Source: Telopea speciosissima (taxonomy: Eukaryota > Streptophyta > Magnoliopsida > Proteales > Proteaceae). Taken from it: a stretch of 64,000 nt of DNA. Positions 43,630 to 56,950 of the stretch are shown one piece after another. The notes beneath the pieces were generated by a model. That model did no database searches and was not told the origin of the DNA. It saw only the letters and a program-made list of their open reading frames with translations. Where the stretch lies: positions 26,821,501 to 26,885,500 of the forward strand of contig NC_057916.1 of NCBI RefSeq assembly GCF_018873765.1, written 5' to 3'. Position numbers and translations under genes: made by a program. Position 1 is the stretch's first letter; each line of letters begins with the position of its first letter.

Positions 43630-44009
43630 ATCTTAAATATTTTGATCTCCCTTTCCATTTATTTGAACAAATTTAGGATTGAGTTCCCCTACTCCCCCAT
43701 CTTATTGTCACATCACTAGTGGATAAAGAATTCTTCCAACCCGGCTGATGATGAAGGAAGATATTTGTCCAAAATAGAAATCCATTTGTCATTTTTTCCT
43801 CTAGTCTTTTCTCCCTTTGGACTTGTCATGTGCGGTCCTTTTTCTAGTCTGTTCTCCCTTTGGACTTATCATATGTGGCCTGTCCTATTCTTGTTTCTTT
43901 CTTTCTTTCTTTCCCTCGCCCTTCCACTCCTATAAACCCTAGGTGGGAGGATGGTCCTTTTTTCTCTCTTCCCTTTTTAGCTTTTGTGAAACTGAAAGAG
44001 AGATAGATT

Positions 44010-44182
44010 GAGCTCCTCTCCCGCATGGGATGATACCTAGCACACATTGTCTGATTGGGGAGGTCTCGATCCACACGCCATTGCACCGGAATATGTGCAA
44101 TGGTGTGGATCGGAGCTCCCTAACCACACAATGTGTGTTGAACACCGTCCGGTGCACTTGTGCGCTGGAGAGGAGCCGTATC
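44010..44182. mobile_element. Foldback element with ACACATTGT arms
   Basis: The arms 44037-44085 and 44096-44142 are inverted copies (ACACATTGT, GGGGAGGTCTCGATCCACAC and their complements), close to a hairpin with a short loop. Outer GCTCCTCTCC and GGAGAGGAGC extend the symmetry. No flanking duplication was found. Confidence 0.7.
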
Positions 44183-45275
44183 CAAGAAAGACCCTATCTT
44201 ACCAAAAAAAAGAAAAGAAACTGAAAGAAAGACTTTATACCTCTACGCTAATGGTTTTCAAAAATCTGATCTCAGGGTTGTGTTTGGAATTGGTTATTGA
44301 ATTGCTAAAGTACTTATTTGTGCTGTTAAACAAGGAAATAGCAATGGACAATGATTTTAGAAAGGACATGGGCATGTGCTAGCAAACATTACATGGGTTC
44401 CGGGTTAGGTTGGTATCAAGCATTATATGGATTTAGATTGGGAACATTAAAGTATTTACATCAAATAGGTAGGAAGGTGGAATTATATTTGAGTTTTTTT
44501 TGGTAAGAGAATTAAATTTGAGTTTGTTCAGACCTAAAGAGCAGCTGTTTGGGCATAGTTATTGCTTTTAACAACCTGACCCATTTAAGGCATAGTTAGT
44601 GTTTATATCATGTGAATAAATATTCACAATAATAGTCAACCATAAGCACACTTCATGGGGTATAATGGTGGTATGTCATGCAGTGAATGTTGGCAATATC
44701 AAGATTCAAATCACATATGATAAAATGGTTCAACCGGTTCGACCATCCGAGTCATTGGGTTGGAAAATGATCAGTCTTAGGGGTTGATCCATTCATGTAG
44801 ATAAGGGTGCATTTTATTGTCACCAAAATGGTGAGTGAGAAGTTGTAACTTTTTTCATTGTCTGTTGTTTTATTTTTAAAAATAATTTAATATGAGAATA
44901 AATTAAATGATTTGGAATTGATTTGTCATTTGGGGAAAGAATGCTATCTGGTTGCGTGGCTCACGCAGTTCCTACGCCTAGACACAAAAGTATGCAAAAG
45001 AATTGCGCTACCTCCATGGAAAGGTGGAAATTCTACACAGAGCGATGCTTCCTTGTGTGCTCCCATTGGCTAGCACCAACGTTCAAGCTCTAGACGCCTA
45101 TGCAACAATCTCTTTCCCTTAAAAATTACTTATCTTTCAGATAGGCATACGGAATGATAAAATTTACCCTCATTAAAAAAAATAAAATGTGTTATATTAA
45201 ATGGGCAAAAGAGTAAGGTTTCTTGATTTTCTTAATTTCCACCAACCTTGGCTATAATAAGATTTTCAACAGGAT

Positions 45276-45491
45276 CATGATTCTAGTTCATGATATTGGA
45301 TTAAAATCGATATCAATAAGTATCAGTCATGTTAGGCTAGATCAGATGGTTTTGCCCCTAAGATTCTAATACCTTATTTATACTATTTTACCCCCCCCCC
45401 CCCAAACATGGTAATACCAATCCAATTGGACAAAATATCAGTATCAGTGTCGACTGACACGACCAATCTAATACTGATTCTTAAAACCATG
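45276..45491. repeat. Degenerate hAT-like MITE copy
   Basis: It starts CATGATTCTAGTTCATGATA and ends CTGATTCTTAAAACCATG, similar to the family termini, with a C14 run in the middle (about 45390). The flanks do not match, so it is either old or rearranged. Confidence 0.5.
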
Positions 45492-45868
45492 TCCACGGCA
45501 CCCCACAAAAAGGGGACAGGGGGGGGGGTTCAACTAGGTGTTAATATCCATGGCATTGTATATTTGAAGGTACTTTTTTACTAGTTATGTTGATGAAGAA
45601 AATTAAAAATACTAGTTACACTAACAGTGATCATCCGAGTTAAAAATTAGGTCGGATGGGGAAAGAAGATTCCAAGAGTGCTGCTATAAATGTAATTTAA
45701 TGGTACTAAATAGAATAAGTAATCCCAAAGCATTTAAGCATAGACAATCTTTCAAATGTCTTTTGGGGTTGGGAAGAGCTATCTGTTATCATCATTATCT
45801 TCATAATGCTAGTATCCTTTTTAACAATCACATAATGAAGAGAATTGTAATATTACTTAATGCAAGAG

Positions 45869-45899
45869 AAGTATCATATATATATATATATATATATAT
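45869..45899. repeat. TA microsatellite
   Basis: About 15 uninterrupted AT/TA units follow AAGTATC and precede TTATTTATAATATG. Confidence 0.95.
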
Positions 45900-46696
45900 T
45901 ATTTATAATATGGATGCAATATTTGCTCTTTTTCAGGTTTAACATTTGCGTCGTCTGTGGGAACCCAGGGTTGTACACAACAAGTTCCATCGACTAGGAA
46001 CCCTTTGTTGTGGTAGAAATAAGAAGGGGACGATCAGATTTTAACAATATGAGTGAAATAACCACCGTACCCTTGGAAAATTAAAAAACTATAGAAATTA
46101 GAAACCATCTATATTTAGGTGTGATCGCCTTGTTTCAATTCAAGAAATCAGAATTAAATTGTGATAAATCGATCGATACCAAGAGCCGACTCCCGACACT
46201 CCCTTTTTTTTTTTTAATTGCCTATGATTCATGTCTAACTCTTATTTTTATCATTGTTTTTTTATTTTAGTCCATTAAAATACTACAAAAATGAATTAAA
46301 CTTATTTCTTGTATCAAAATATCCATCCAAATTTATTGAATAAAAAACTTTAAAAATCTATAATTTTAAAATATATTTTTTTATTATAAATTTTTAGAAA
46401 AAAATCTTTACTATTACTTTTTTTATTTCAATTTTATAGTTTGGACTTTGGACTGATTCTAATCCATATCGTAATCGGATTCTTAAACCTTGGGTGTCGG
46501 TGGTGGAGACTAGATCCATTTCCATTTCCAGTTTCAGCAAACAATAAAGAGAAACAAGAAAATTACCGTAGGTCAAACTGATTTCCGTTCGACGATTTAA
46601 TGTGGTTCAGTGTCTTCGTAAAGTCAATCGAATTTGTCTAAGAACAACAACGGGAAGCAAATGGTGAAAAGGGCCGAGATATCCGGTTTTAAGACT

Positions 46697-47348
46697 GTGT
46701 GTGTGTGTGTGTGTGTGGAGTGGACTGTGGAGAGAGAGAGGGAGAACCTTCAACAGTTCAACTGCACGGTGGTTGTGGATGTGGCCGTGTGGGTCACGGT
46801 TTGGCTTTGCCGTGTGGTGGTATGGCCTGGCCTGGCCGTATGGTGTGGTGTGTGGTGTGAGGTGTGAGGTGTGGAACGAAACTTGGATTTGGTTTGGACA
46901 AAGACTCGAAACAGTGTAGCACCCGATTTCCCATATTATCATTATTTTTGTCTATATATGTATAAGAATCTAAATGGTACAGAAATATCTGTGATGACTT
47001 TTTCTCTCTTTTAGCTTTTAAACTATTGGCAGCTGCGGCTTGGAGCCTTGGACGGACCCCCTCCTCTCCTCTCCTCTCCACTGTCAGCTGCCCATCCTAC
47101 TAATTACTCATTCCCCGTTTTCATATCCAGAGTTCCACACTCTCTTTCTCTTTCTTTCTGATTCTAAATACTGAAGTAGTTTGGGTGTGATCACTCCTTC
47201 TTTTGAGGGATCACAGGCATCATTTGTTGCCTTCTGAGGAAAGAGGCGCAGGATTCGGTGGTACCCGGTGCTGGTCTTTGTCCCCTTCTGTTGGATGTGA
47301 AACGACTAGAGGCCGGGGAGAGAGAAGAGAAAGAGTGGGGGGAAGGAG
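46697..47348 (+). promoter_or_regulatory. Upstream region of the RING ligase gene
   Basis: It contains a GT microsatellite (about 46697-46717), GGCCTGGCC and GTGTGAGGTGTGAGG runs, CT-rich leader sequence (47060-47090 and 47145-47160) and no long frame. The CT-rich tract suggests the 5' UTR begins in about 47050-47200. No TATA box was assigned. Confidence 0.4.
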
Positions 47349-50178
47349 ATGGGTCAGGGACTGAGTTGCAGAGTCGGGGAGGAACATGGCCGCTTCAGTA
47401 GTGCTGTTCAAATTGGGGACCTAGACGCGGTTGTTGCCCTTTTGGAGAGAGACCCGACTCTTCTGCATCAGTCGTCTGTCTATGATAAGCTTTCTCCCCT
47501 TCATATCGCTGCTGCTTATGGTCAGATCGAGGTTGGTTCTCTTTCCGCTCTCTTGTCTCACTCTTTGTTTGATGCCCTTTTGTGGGTTTTCTTTTTCTTC
47601 CCTTGATATTAATTATTTTTGGTGTTTGATGATGAACAGGTTATGTCCTTCCTTTTAGATCGATCTGTTCAACCCGATATCTTAAATCGTCACAAGCAGG
47701 TGAGCTCCTGTATTAATCAGATGAAGACATCGCTTCTCTCTTCCTGGAAATGCTTGATCTCGGCCCTTTCCCTATCATATGCTTATTGTGTCTTTTCTTT
47801 TATCTCCGGTTAAATCAGACTCCACTTATGATGGCTGCAATGCACGGCAAGAGCTCCTGCGTGCGGAAGCTCCTTCAAGCCGGGGCGAATGTATGTAAAA
47901 AAAATCCTAGCTTTCTCCTTCTTTCTGTTGATTTCCCCCCACCCGCGTTCCAATTTTTTCGTAAATTTTAAACCGCAATGGTGGATGATTGATATGGGTC
48001 TTGTGTAAACTCCATTACCAGATTTTGATGTTTGATTCTGCCAACGGAAGGACTTGCTTACACTATGCTGCTTATTACGGACATTCCGATTGCCTTCAAG
48101 CCATTCTCTCAAGTGCCCATTCGAGCCCTGTTGCCGAATCTTGGTGGGTGCTTCCTTCTTTATCTATTCCTAATCCACTTGGTTACATCTTCTGGATGAA
48201 AATGTTTCAAGGGCATCTTTGTAACTGGGATTACTTTGCAGGGGATTCGCACGCTTTGTGAATGTTAGAGATGACGGCGGAGCTACTCCTTTACACTTAG
48301 CGGCCCGACAAAGACGGGCTGATTGTGTTCATATCTTGTTAGATAGTGGTGCTCTTGTATGTGCCTCTTCGGGCGGATTTGGGTAATGATCCATTACATC
48401 AGGCCCCTCTTTGTCTATTGTTTCAGTAATAATAGCAGTCTCTGAAATTGATAGGTTCCTAATTGCAGCTGCCCAGGGAGCACTCCACTTCATTTGGCAG
48501 CACGAGGAGGTTCATTGGATTGTGTACGGGAACTGCTTGCGTGGGGCGCAGATCGCCTTCAAAGAGACTCATCTGGGTAAATTTTGTTTGTTCTTGTTGA
48601 TGCTGAAATTAGGAAATAACTGTATTATCAAGGCTGATTGTCTGAAGTAGACACTCAGTGCTAGAAACTGGTGAACTCATTAACTTGTCCATTTTTTAGT
48701 AGTGTTTTTAGCCGGTGATGAATCTGGAACTAGATTTTGTTGGTGGGAGAATTATTTTAGAAGCTTTTTGCAATTTGTTGATGACTGAGTCCTAAAGTTT
48801 GAATATATGATCTGTAATGACTAAAATTGGTCCCTGCAGGAGAATACCACACGGGGTTGCTTTGAAATACAAGCACAGAGCATGTGCAGCCCTGCTGAAC
48901 CCATCCTCAGCAGAGCCTCTTGTGTGGCCATCGCCTTTGAAATTCATTAGTGAACTTAATCCAGAGGCAAAAGTCTTGCTGGAGAGGGCCCTTATGGAAG
49001 CAAACAAGGAAAGGGAGAAGTGCATCTTGAAGGGGATGGCATGTTCACTTCCGTCGCCTTCACATTCTGATGGAGACTCCAGTCTCGATGACAATATCTC
49101 TGAGGTGATTTTCCTTATTCCACTTCTACTCTAAGGTCCATCTCTTCCGTTTAATATTGACCCTGAAAAGTTATGATGAAAAAGTAAGGTTTATTTCTTG
49201 AGATGTGCTTGAAAGTTAAATCATTCTCATTATCAACCCCATGTAAAGGTGTTATTAGTGAGTATGGTAGTCTGGAAATGCACGAGATTTCTCTTGCAGG
49301 ATTTCCCCAATAAAATGAGATAGATGTTAGAAATAGAGTGTTTGAGATTTCTCAATTCAGGAAATCATCAGGAATAACTTGTTTTATACTTGTACTTAAA
49401 GATTTCTCAATTCAGCTGGAATATCTTGTTGTAAACTTCTGTATTTATAACCATCCATATGGTGATCGAAAAGAGTGCTCATAGAGCTAGAGGCTTCCTC
49501 ATTTATATCATTGAAAGAAACTAGACATTTAGTAGTCTGATGAAGTTGATAGGCATCGTGCTATAGACAGATATCATCCTCGGTGGCTTATTTTTAGGTT
49601 CTTGTTTCCAATTAGTGATTTATTTGATCGAAATATGGCACTGAGCAGGAAGATAATATGTTAATTCTTTGAGTTGGAGAAAGATGAATACATTTTCTTG
49701 TATTTTTCATGTTTATAGAAATTTTCACAACTGAGTTATCAAATATGATTCCCTTCCAATAGCTCACTGGAAGAATAATCTTGTACAGGAGAGCGACAAC
49801 GAGATGTGCTGCATCTGCTTTGACCAGATCTGCACAATTGAGGTCAGAGACTGTGGCCACCAGATGTGTGCTCAATGCACTCTAGCTTTGTGCTGCCACA
49901 ACAAGCCAAACCCGAATACAGCATGCATGAGTGCCCCTGTCTGCCCATTTTGCCGTAGCAGCATCGTCCAACTGGTGGTTGTCAAGAGCAAGACCAAGGA
50001 TGAAATGGACTGGGACACCAATTGCTCGAAGATAAGGAAGTCAAGGAAGTCCCGAAACTTTAGCGAGGGCAGCAGCAGCTTCAAGGGCTTGTCAGCCGTG
50101 GGTTCATTTGGGAAGATGGGTGCCCGCGGTTCAGGAAGGATTGCTGCTGACAGCAGTGATTGGGTTGATAAACCATGA
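47349..50178 (+). CDS. XBAT31: XBAT31-like ankyrin-repeat RING E3 ubiquitin ligase
   Basis: Eight exons: 47349-47531, 47640-47699, 47819-47890, 48022-48143, 48242-48382, 48469-48576, 48840-49104 and 49789-50178. All introns are GT..AG, phases close, and 1341 bases give 446 aa. The protein starts MGQGLSC, a context for N-myristoylation. Ankyrin repeats cover about 15-225 (SPLHIAAAYGQIE, TPLMMAAMHGK, TCLHYAAYYGHSDC, TPLHLAARQRRADC, TPLHLAARGGSLDC). The linker LLNPSSAEPLVWPSPLKFIS follows. A C3HC4-type RING has C324-x2-C327, C339-x-H341-x2-C344-x2-C347 and C369-x2-C372. The tail ends GSFGKMGARGSGRIAA. This architecture defines the plant XBAT/XBOS family; order and end match Arabidopsis XBAT31, which ubiquitinates regulators in hormone and temperature responses. 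All zinc ligands are present and no frame damage is seen, so it is probably functional. Confidence 0.95.
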
Positions 50179-51377
50179 CCAGGGAAGATGGTTTATCTCT
50201 CTCTCAATCTCTCTTGCTATATATATAGATGGACTCCATAGCTATGTAGATTTCGGTATTGAAGGCATAGGAGGATGGGATCAAAATAAGCAAGAAGCCT
50301 TTGCAGGTTTGGGTTGGTTGATTTTGCATTTGAGTCTTAATTGTTGTAGCTTTGTTTAGTTATTAAGATTGTTGAAGCAGCAGTGGTGCTTTCGAGAGTC
50401 TGTCGACTAAGTAGGAGAAAATTCTTGTTTTGTAAGGAAAAGAAAAAACACCATTCTTCAATTTGGTGCTACAAAGGTAACAAATTTACCTATCAACTCC
50501 AGTTTAAGCTCTGGATCTACCAACCTCTTCTTTCCTTTTTCAGTTTTCCATTATCATTTCTCTGAGAAGGGTGTAATGTTATATCCATTTATTTTGTTTT
50601 TTCTTGTTATTTATGTCCCTGTATAGGGTTTTCATGATCTGAAAGTTATTTATTCAAGAGAAACAGAAAGAAAAAAAAAAAAAAAAAGTTGAAGTTTAAA
50701 AAGATGTGGAGTATGGTGAATTATTGAATTGTCTTTAATGTTAAATTGCAATGTATGTAACCAATATGATATCAACACGTGGATTTGGAAGGAACTAGAG
50801 ATACTTTGAGTTGGCAAAGTGGGTAAATATGGTTAGCCAATGACTTGGCCCTTCAACCAATCTTGAAAGCGTTTGAAGAAGAACTCAATGATTGAGAGGA
50901 TACAACCAACCAGAAGGACAAAAAAGCTTACCCAACTGGGGAGTGTGGGCCCCCATTTCAGATGGGCTTTTGTTTTCTTGTTACATGACTTTTATGAGAT
51001 AAGCCCAGAGTAGTATGAGGTTTCCTGGCAGCAGAGGATGGGACAGGTCACGTCCGTATGGGAGTTACCTTGCACCCAACCCAACCCAACCCAAACAACC
51101 CCAATCCTTCAAAACGGACCCACATTATTATACTCGTCTGAGTATGATTGGATCCAATCTTGCCACGTATGGTGGATAGTACATGTCATCCTTCCATTGT
51201 GGGACCAATAGAAGACAGAAATGCAAGCATTCGTCTATGTCTGGTCTGGTCTGTCCATTTTTGGCCTTTACAACTATTGCTACTCTTAAGAAGGTGACAA
51301 TTTCTAAGTTCACCACTTGAGTGACAACAACAAGAAGCATCTTTTTATAAGAGTCTAGATTCCTGATATAATGTATG

Positions 51378-51470
51378 AAGGTCCAAGGGGGTGAGATCGT
51401 CATTTCCGATCTCCTATGAGAGGAACCTACAAATCTGACCGGGCAGGGAACCTGAGAGGAGAAAAATTCA
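51378..51470. repeat. Half copy of a Mutator-like MITE
   Basis: GGTGAGATCGTCATTTCC through ATGAGAGGAACCTACAAAT to CCTGAGAGGAGAAAAA matches the right arm of the element at 36932-37116. The left arm is absent. Confidence 0.8.
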
Positions 51471-53123
51471 TCATCATCATCATCATCCTCATAAAATAAA
51501 GAGTGTTCTTAGCAGAGAATTTTATTATGGATGAGGAATGGAAGAGGAAGAAGGAAGGAACCTAATTAATCTAATTCCTAGTAAAACTGAGAGAATATGT
51601 CCAAAGTTAGGTAGAGAAGAGTCAGCTTCCAAAGCCCTTATTAGTTTATAAGTAGATGATCCTCACAAATATCTCTTCCTATCTAACATATCAAGAAAGA
51701 AAAAGTGATAGAGAAAGAGAAATTGCAACTAATTAATAGTTAAATATTTAATTTTGATTGTTTATTTTGTTTTATCATAGGGTTCAAAGGTCCACGCGTT
51801 AAGCTCAAAGACCGTAATATATACAAAAGATCATTAACAATCGCTAAATAAGCAAGAAAGTCAAATTAATACGTCTCTAATCTGAAATCTTGGAACCACC
51901 ACTGGGCACTGGGTGTGTTCTCATTCGTTACTCTTTCACTAATTAATGTTAAATAGTGCAAGACCCATAAAACATTTTCTAAATTATAATTTTGTGTTAT
52001 GCTGAGCTATGGTTTGACTTGCTTGAAGCTGCTAATATGACTGAATCTTATTCAACTTATTAAGAGCATGAATCAGGTGCAGATATTTCTCAATGACTGA
52101 AAAAAAAAAAAAAAAAAAAAAATTTGGTTCCTAAGAGGGCTGTGTTTGGTATGTATTCTTAAAAATGCATTCCTAATATAGAATGAGAATGCTGTTTGTA
52201 ATGGGCTATTCTTGTTCTCAGCCAGAATGTAGAAAAGGCTAGGTAGCACATTTCAAAATGTATTCGGCTCTCTTCCAACCGTGGCAAGAGGTGGAGGATC
52301 CAACCCAGTAAAAACAAAGGGGTTTTGATCATTTCATAGGGGGCTTAATCTCAAAATGTGTTCTCAACTTAAAATGTATATCAAACACAACCAAAGATTA
52401 ACTACTCTCTTTTAGGCATAAAGGGCTGATGCACAGAAGAATATCTGAAGTTCACTATCGTCACCATTCACCAGAATTCCTCTTTTTATAGGGATAGTTA
52501 GTGAAGATGCTAGGGAATGTTTTTCTTCCTCCTCTTCTTAATTAGTGGTTTTATTTGACAGTTGATCTATAGAGAGAGAGAGATGAGATTTGAACAACAA
52601 CCATCACCCATAGTGGGAGAGAGAGATGCATAGTTTGAACAATAACCATCACCCATGGTGGGAGATCTATCAAACCAACAAAACTGAAACCCTAATTAGA
52701 TCTTCTTCTTCTTCTTCTTCTTTTTTTTTTTTTTTTTTTTTAATATTAAGATACAGGAAAGGTGCATATTTAAATATGAAGACTGACAACTGGGTATGGA
52801 TACATAAAAAAATACATTAGATGTTACTATTATAATATGTTACTTGCATCATACATAAAAATTATAATATTTTGCATTACCCAAAATAATCAAGCTAGCT
52901 GCTATGTTTGATCATCTAGTCTCTAAATGCTATTGTTATTGACATCCAATATACAGAAGAAAATATATATATTATTATGAAAATGAAACATTATATTAAT
53001 AGCTTTTAATGAATGCCAAAAAAAAAAAAAAAAAAAAGATCGGCCGACATTGTTGAAGAGTAATAGTTTTTAAACTTGAAAGTTCAGAAAAATAAATATT
53101 AGTGTGGAGAGAATGAGGGTTGT

Positions 53124-53218
53124 AAGCACGCCTAGGTATCTACCCATGGAGTAGAGGCGTCATCTAACGGTGTCCTGTGAGAGGGAATAGAAAACACCAC
53201 CAAGTAAAAATCTTTTTC
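53124..53218 (-). repeat. Dispersed repeat, copy 2
   Basis: This is the inverted match of 34041-34135; on the minus strand it starts GGGAAAAAGATTTTTACTTG and runs through CCCTCTCACAGGACACCG to GGGTAGATACCTAGGCG. Confidence 0.7.
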
Positions 53219-54831
53219 CCTTACCATCTCATCTGAAAAGTGATTACCAAAAGAAGTTTAATTAATCCATCTGGTTGCCATCCTAATCAGCTTTAAAGGT
53301 CTAAAAGTAGTAAATAAGTTTTTGGGGGAAGGTAGGGGTGATCACAAAGTCCATATCCCCACGCAACTGAACACTAATACCTATTACCTACCTAATGTGG
53401 AGGGAGGGCTGTGATGGGAGAGGCAGATGGACTTTTCCATGGGGAAGGAGAGAGGCAACACCATGTGGGCATAGCGCTAGCATGCCCAGCCTGCTTAAAG
53501 AATTCAGTTTCTCTGCACACCATGGATGGTGAAGAGAGAATCTTGTCACCACAGAGATCTGAACATACCCTTTATAGCATGAATATTGATATTTTTCAAC
53601 CCGTAAAATAAAGGATAGGAGTTTATGATGACATAGGAGTTCCAATCACAAGATCACATCACTAGGGAAAAGGAAATTATCTCTTCTCCTCAGGGTTGAA
53701 GGAAAACTTGATCCAATAAACACAGGTCGTCTAATAACAAAAGGTGTTACCACTTTACCTTAGAAGGATTTGATTTCGAAAAACATAGAGGCACAAGGAT
53801 CCGTTATATCTTTCAACTTTAAATTACCCCATGTCAAGTTTCATCTTTGACTACAATAGGGTTGATGTAGCCAATCCTAATCTTTGGAAGTATGAAAGAC
53901 TCTCTGAATTAACCACGTCAAATTTTAGGGCTTCAATATGTCATACGACCCATCTTTTATCATTTGTTTCTCTATATATTTCAACATTTCCAATTAGGGT
54001 TTTTAGTAATCGTTATTGGGATATCGGTATCAGTCTTGGCCAATACCAATATAATATCGATCTGGATCGACTTATATTAGTCCAGTTCGGACAGTTTTAC
54101 CCTTAAATTTCAATGAAAATTAATTTATTTATATTTTTATCCTTAATCAGATAGCTGTGGATAGGTATCGTATCGGTTAAGAATTGATATTAGTCTCTAC
54201 CGATCTGATACTAATCCCTTAAACCATGTTTCCATTGTATTTTATTTTTTTAAAAAAAATCTAATATCAAGAAGGGAAATGATTATCGGAGCTGGCAGGA
54301 GAAGATATTCTAGCATCTCTATATCGATCTCTCCTCTTCTCATATGAAATGACCTTATTGTCCTCCTATGTATGATACAATATTATTTTATCTCACCTCA
54401 TTGGTACTCTCCCACTATGCCGCTTGTAGCCTTGTACAGCGAACCCTCTCCCTCACTGAGAACTCCATTTCAAATAAAACTTGATACCTGAGTTTCGAAG
54501 TTTGGGCTGGGCCTATTTGTGGGTTAAAAATTTTGGTATTACCACCCTTGCCAAGTCTCAGTTACAAAAATTGTCATAAAAAAAAAAAGTCTCATTAAAA
54601 AGCCTGATACAAGCTGATAAAGGGTTAGGGTAAGAAAAGGGGGTGATTTAGAAAATATGGAAGGAATTGAAATTTTATTGAGATTGTAGAACGTGAAATC
54701 ATATTCCAAACTGCAAAACAAAGAGAACAAAGGAATCCTATTCTAAAATTCCAATAGTGAGACAGAAGCATAACTCCATATAAGAAAAAAGGGGGTTCTG
54801 GCGACTGATGTGTAAATGATGCTTCAATTGC

Positions 54832-56519
54832 TTAGGGTTGTCCACACACACATGAAAACAGTACTGGAACAGGGAACCCATTTCCATGGTCCAAGCTCTT
54901 GTGGTTGTGGGATGACCCACCAACTTCTGAATCAAACCATGAGTTTGTTGACTGAGGAGGTGCTATGCGGCCATCAACGAATAGTGGATTTGGTTCAGAC
55001 CCATTCCTTGCTCGGCCATACTCGTCGGCTTCATAAATAGTTGGACTCTGATTTCTCCTGTAATCGTTAGCTGCTCTTCTCTCTGCTTCAAGAAAATGGC
55101 CCAGGGATGGAGGAGGGTTGTTCAGTCCATCAGGACTATCTTCACCTCTCGAGCATAGAGAGAAGAACCAAGTTTTGGACTTGTAACTCTTCCTGCTTCT
55201 CAAGGCTTCTGTTCTTCTTCCTCCACCTGATCTTCCTGAGAGCTCTAGAATGCTGGACACACCAATGAGGCTTCCAAGTGTCATGCTCTTGTCGTGGAAG
55301 AAGGATCCTGTGGACTGAAACAAAGATGTAGGAAGTCAAAAACTTTAACGGAAAAGTAAAAAATCACAGAAACAAAAAGAGGGTAGAAGGTATTTGTATG
55401 TATATCTCAATGAGAAACTCAATTAATTAAAGATGGAGACGACATTTGAAATTCAGTGAGCCTCAATAAATTTTTGAAAATTTGTTTCTAATGTGTGTGG
55501 GTTTAGTCCCAAATTGGGTTCTTTCAGAGAGTTTTCTCCATACCCAAACTAGATGCAGCTAATTTATTATAATCTTTTCATTTTTGCAGGAACAAAATTA
55601 AAATATGGATAATTAACATGTTTCAGTGAGTAACTTAAACATCAAGAAGGTGCCCAAATGTTTCAAATTTCTGTAATAATCATTTTTGTGTAAAGGAATG
55701 ATCTTTTTTCACTTGCACATTACCCTCGGATCCCTTCTAGTCCCACATCCCACAGAGGACAAACACTAAACATTATCAGTTCTTACTGCCGAATAATCTG
55801 ATGTTTTACAATGTGACTTCTCAAATGACTACAGTGGTGAATTTGAATGTGTGTGAGTGAAGCATCACATCACACAGTCCCCAATTGAGCCCATTAGGGA
55901 TTGGTTTCTGTACAGTGTATGAAATAGTAAGAAAGGACATCCAATGAAGCAAGGAGTCAAACATCATTGTAGACCACCACCATGTGGAAACACTGGAGTG
56001 AATGGCATTTCAAAAGAGACAGGGAAAAGAAAGCATACTATCAGAACCACCAAATAGTAGAAGGAAGGAAAGGGAGACAGAGAGAGGGGAAAAGGAACTA
56101 AGAATAATAGTAGAAAAAAGTAAAATGGGGCTTTCTAAATTAATTCTACTTTTTATAACCTACCTCTGTATCCAAATCTGATGAAGAATCCGTAGAGGAA
56201 CTTGGAGAACCAGTGATCAAAGTGTTGAATGAAATTGATCCAGAGTAATTACTATTCCTAACCAACCCAACTCTCACATTTAATGGTTGCAAACCCAGAG
56301 GCCATCCATCTTCCTGCCATCAAAATGATCATAAGAAAAGTGAAATTTTTTCCAACAAGAGAACAGAATAGCAAAAGACAAGACAAGTGAGTAGAATAAG
56401 AAGAAGATAAACAGGAGATGACGAAAAACTCAAAAGTGAAGAGACCCATCGAACTGTCGAAGTGAAAAATGAAAAATCCGAAAGGGAATAGCTAATAGGT
56501 AAATCACCTGTTGAGCCAT
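54832..56519 (-). CDS. Plant-specific At3g17950-like protein, unknown function
   Basis: Three exons in transcription order: 56519-56508 (MAQQ only), 56313-56164 and 55314-54832. Introns are GT..AG with phase 0 at both joins, giving 214 aa. Conserved blocks are DGWPLGLQPLNVRVGLVRN (residues 6-24), GSPSSSTDSSSDLDTESTGS (39-58), FFHDKSMTLGSLIGVSSILE (59-78) and KSKTWFFSLCSR, followed by PSLGHFLEAERRA. From memory these match an uncharacterised Arabidopsis family represented by At3g17950. No enzyme motif, signal peptide or membrane segment is visible; the serine-rich block suggests phosphorylation. The tiny first exon is supported by the family's shared start MAQQ and a good donor. The C-terminus after about residue 180 is less certain, because family members vary there. 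Confidence 0.88.
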
Positions 56520-56950
56520 AGCTCCTGAAGTACGCTGGGTCTGATTGATTTACCAAGACAAGTCCGATGTCACTTCACAAGAGTTTTCATCTTTGAGAAC
56601 ACTGCAGAAGAGAAAAGTCATTGTTTACACAGACAGTGACCATGAAAACTGTAACCATAGGTCATCCATGTAGCCCAAGAACGGCAAACACGGGAAGAGA
56701 AAGAAAGAATTACTAGAACAAGAAAGAAGGGAGGAAGAGTAAGAAAGAGAGAGAGACCAATGTGAGGCTGAGAGGTCCTACCATATATAAACGCTTTCTC
56801 CGCTATCTCTGTTTCCATGACAGACCACACCTCCTCAGATGGCAGATCAAAGAAAGAAACAAATAATTATTGTGCTTTAAAGAAGAAAAGGAAAGAGAGT
56901 CAGACCTGGGAGGTGGGAGAGGGAGAGGGATGCAGCAGCAGCGGCACCTT
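56520..56950 (-). promoter_or_regulatory. Leader and promoter of the At3g17950-like gene
   Basis: Purine-rich on plus (CT-rich on the transcribed-sense minus strand), with GAGAGAGAG runs near 56745-56757 and 56925, as is common in plant leaders. A possible TATA-like TATATATGG lies on the minus strand near 56780. No protein frame is supported. Confidence 0.4.

Larger units (their letters stand above)
50179..54831. other. Intergenic region with 3' UTR and dispersed repeats
   Basis: The first 400-500 bases are probably 3' UTR of the RING ligase, ending near the A run at 50668-50687. The rest has no supported gene. It includes a half copy of the 36932-37116 MITE at 51378-51470, A runs at 52100-52122 and 53018-53037, a TTC/T run at 52701-52740, a dispersed repeat at 53124-53218 and a GGTATCG-rich old MITE at about 53996-54230. 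Confidence 0.5.
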
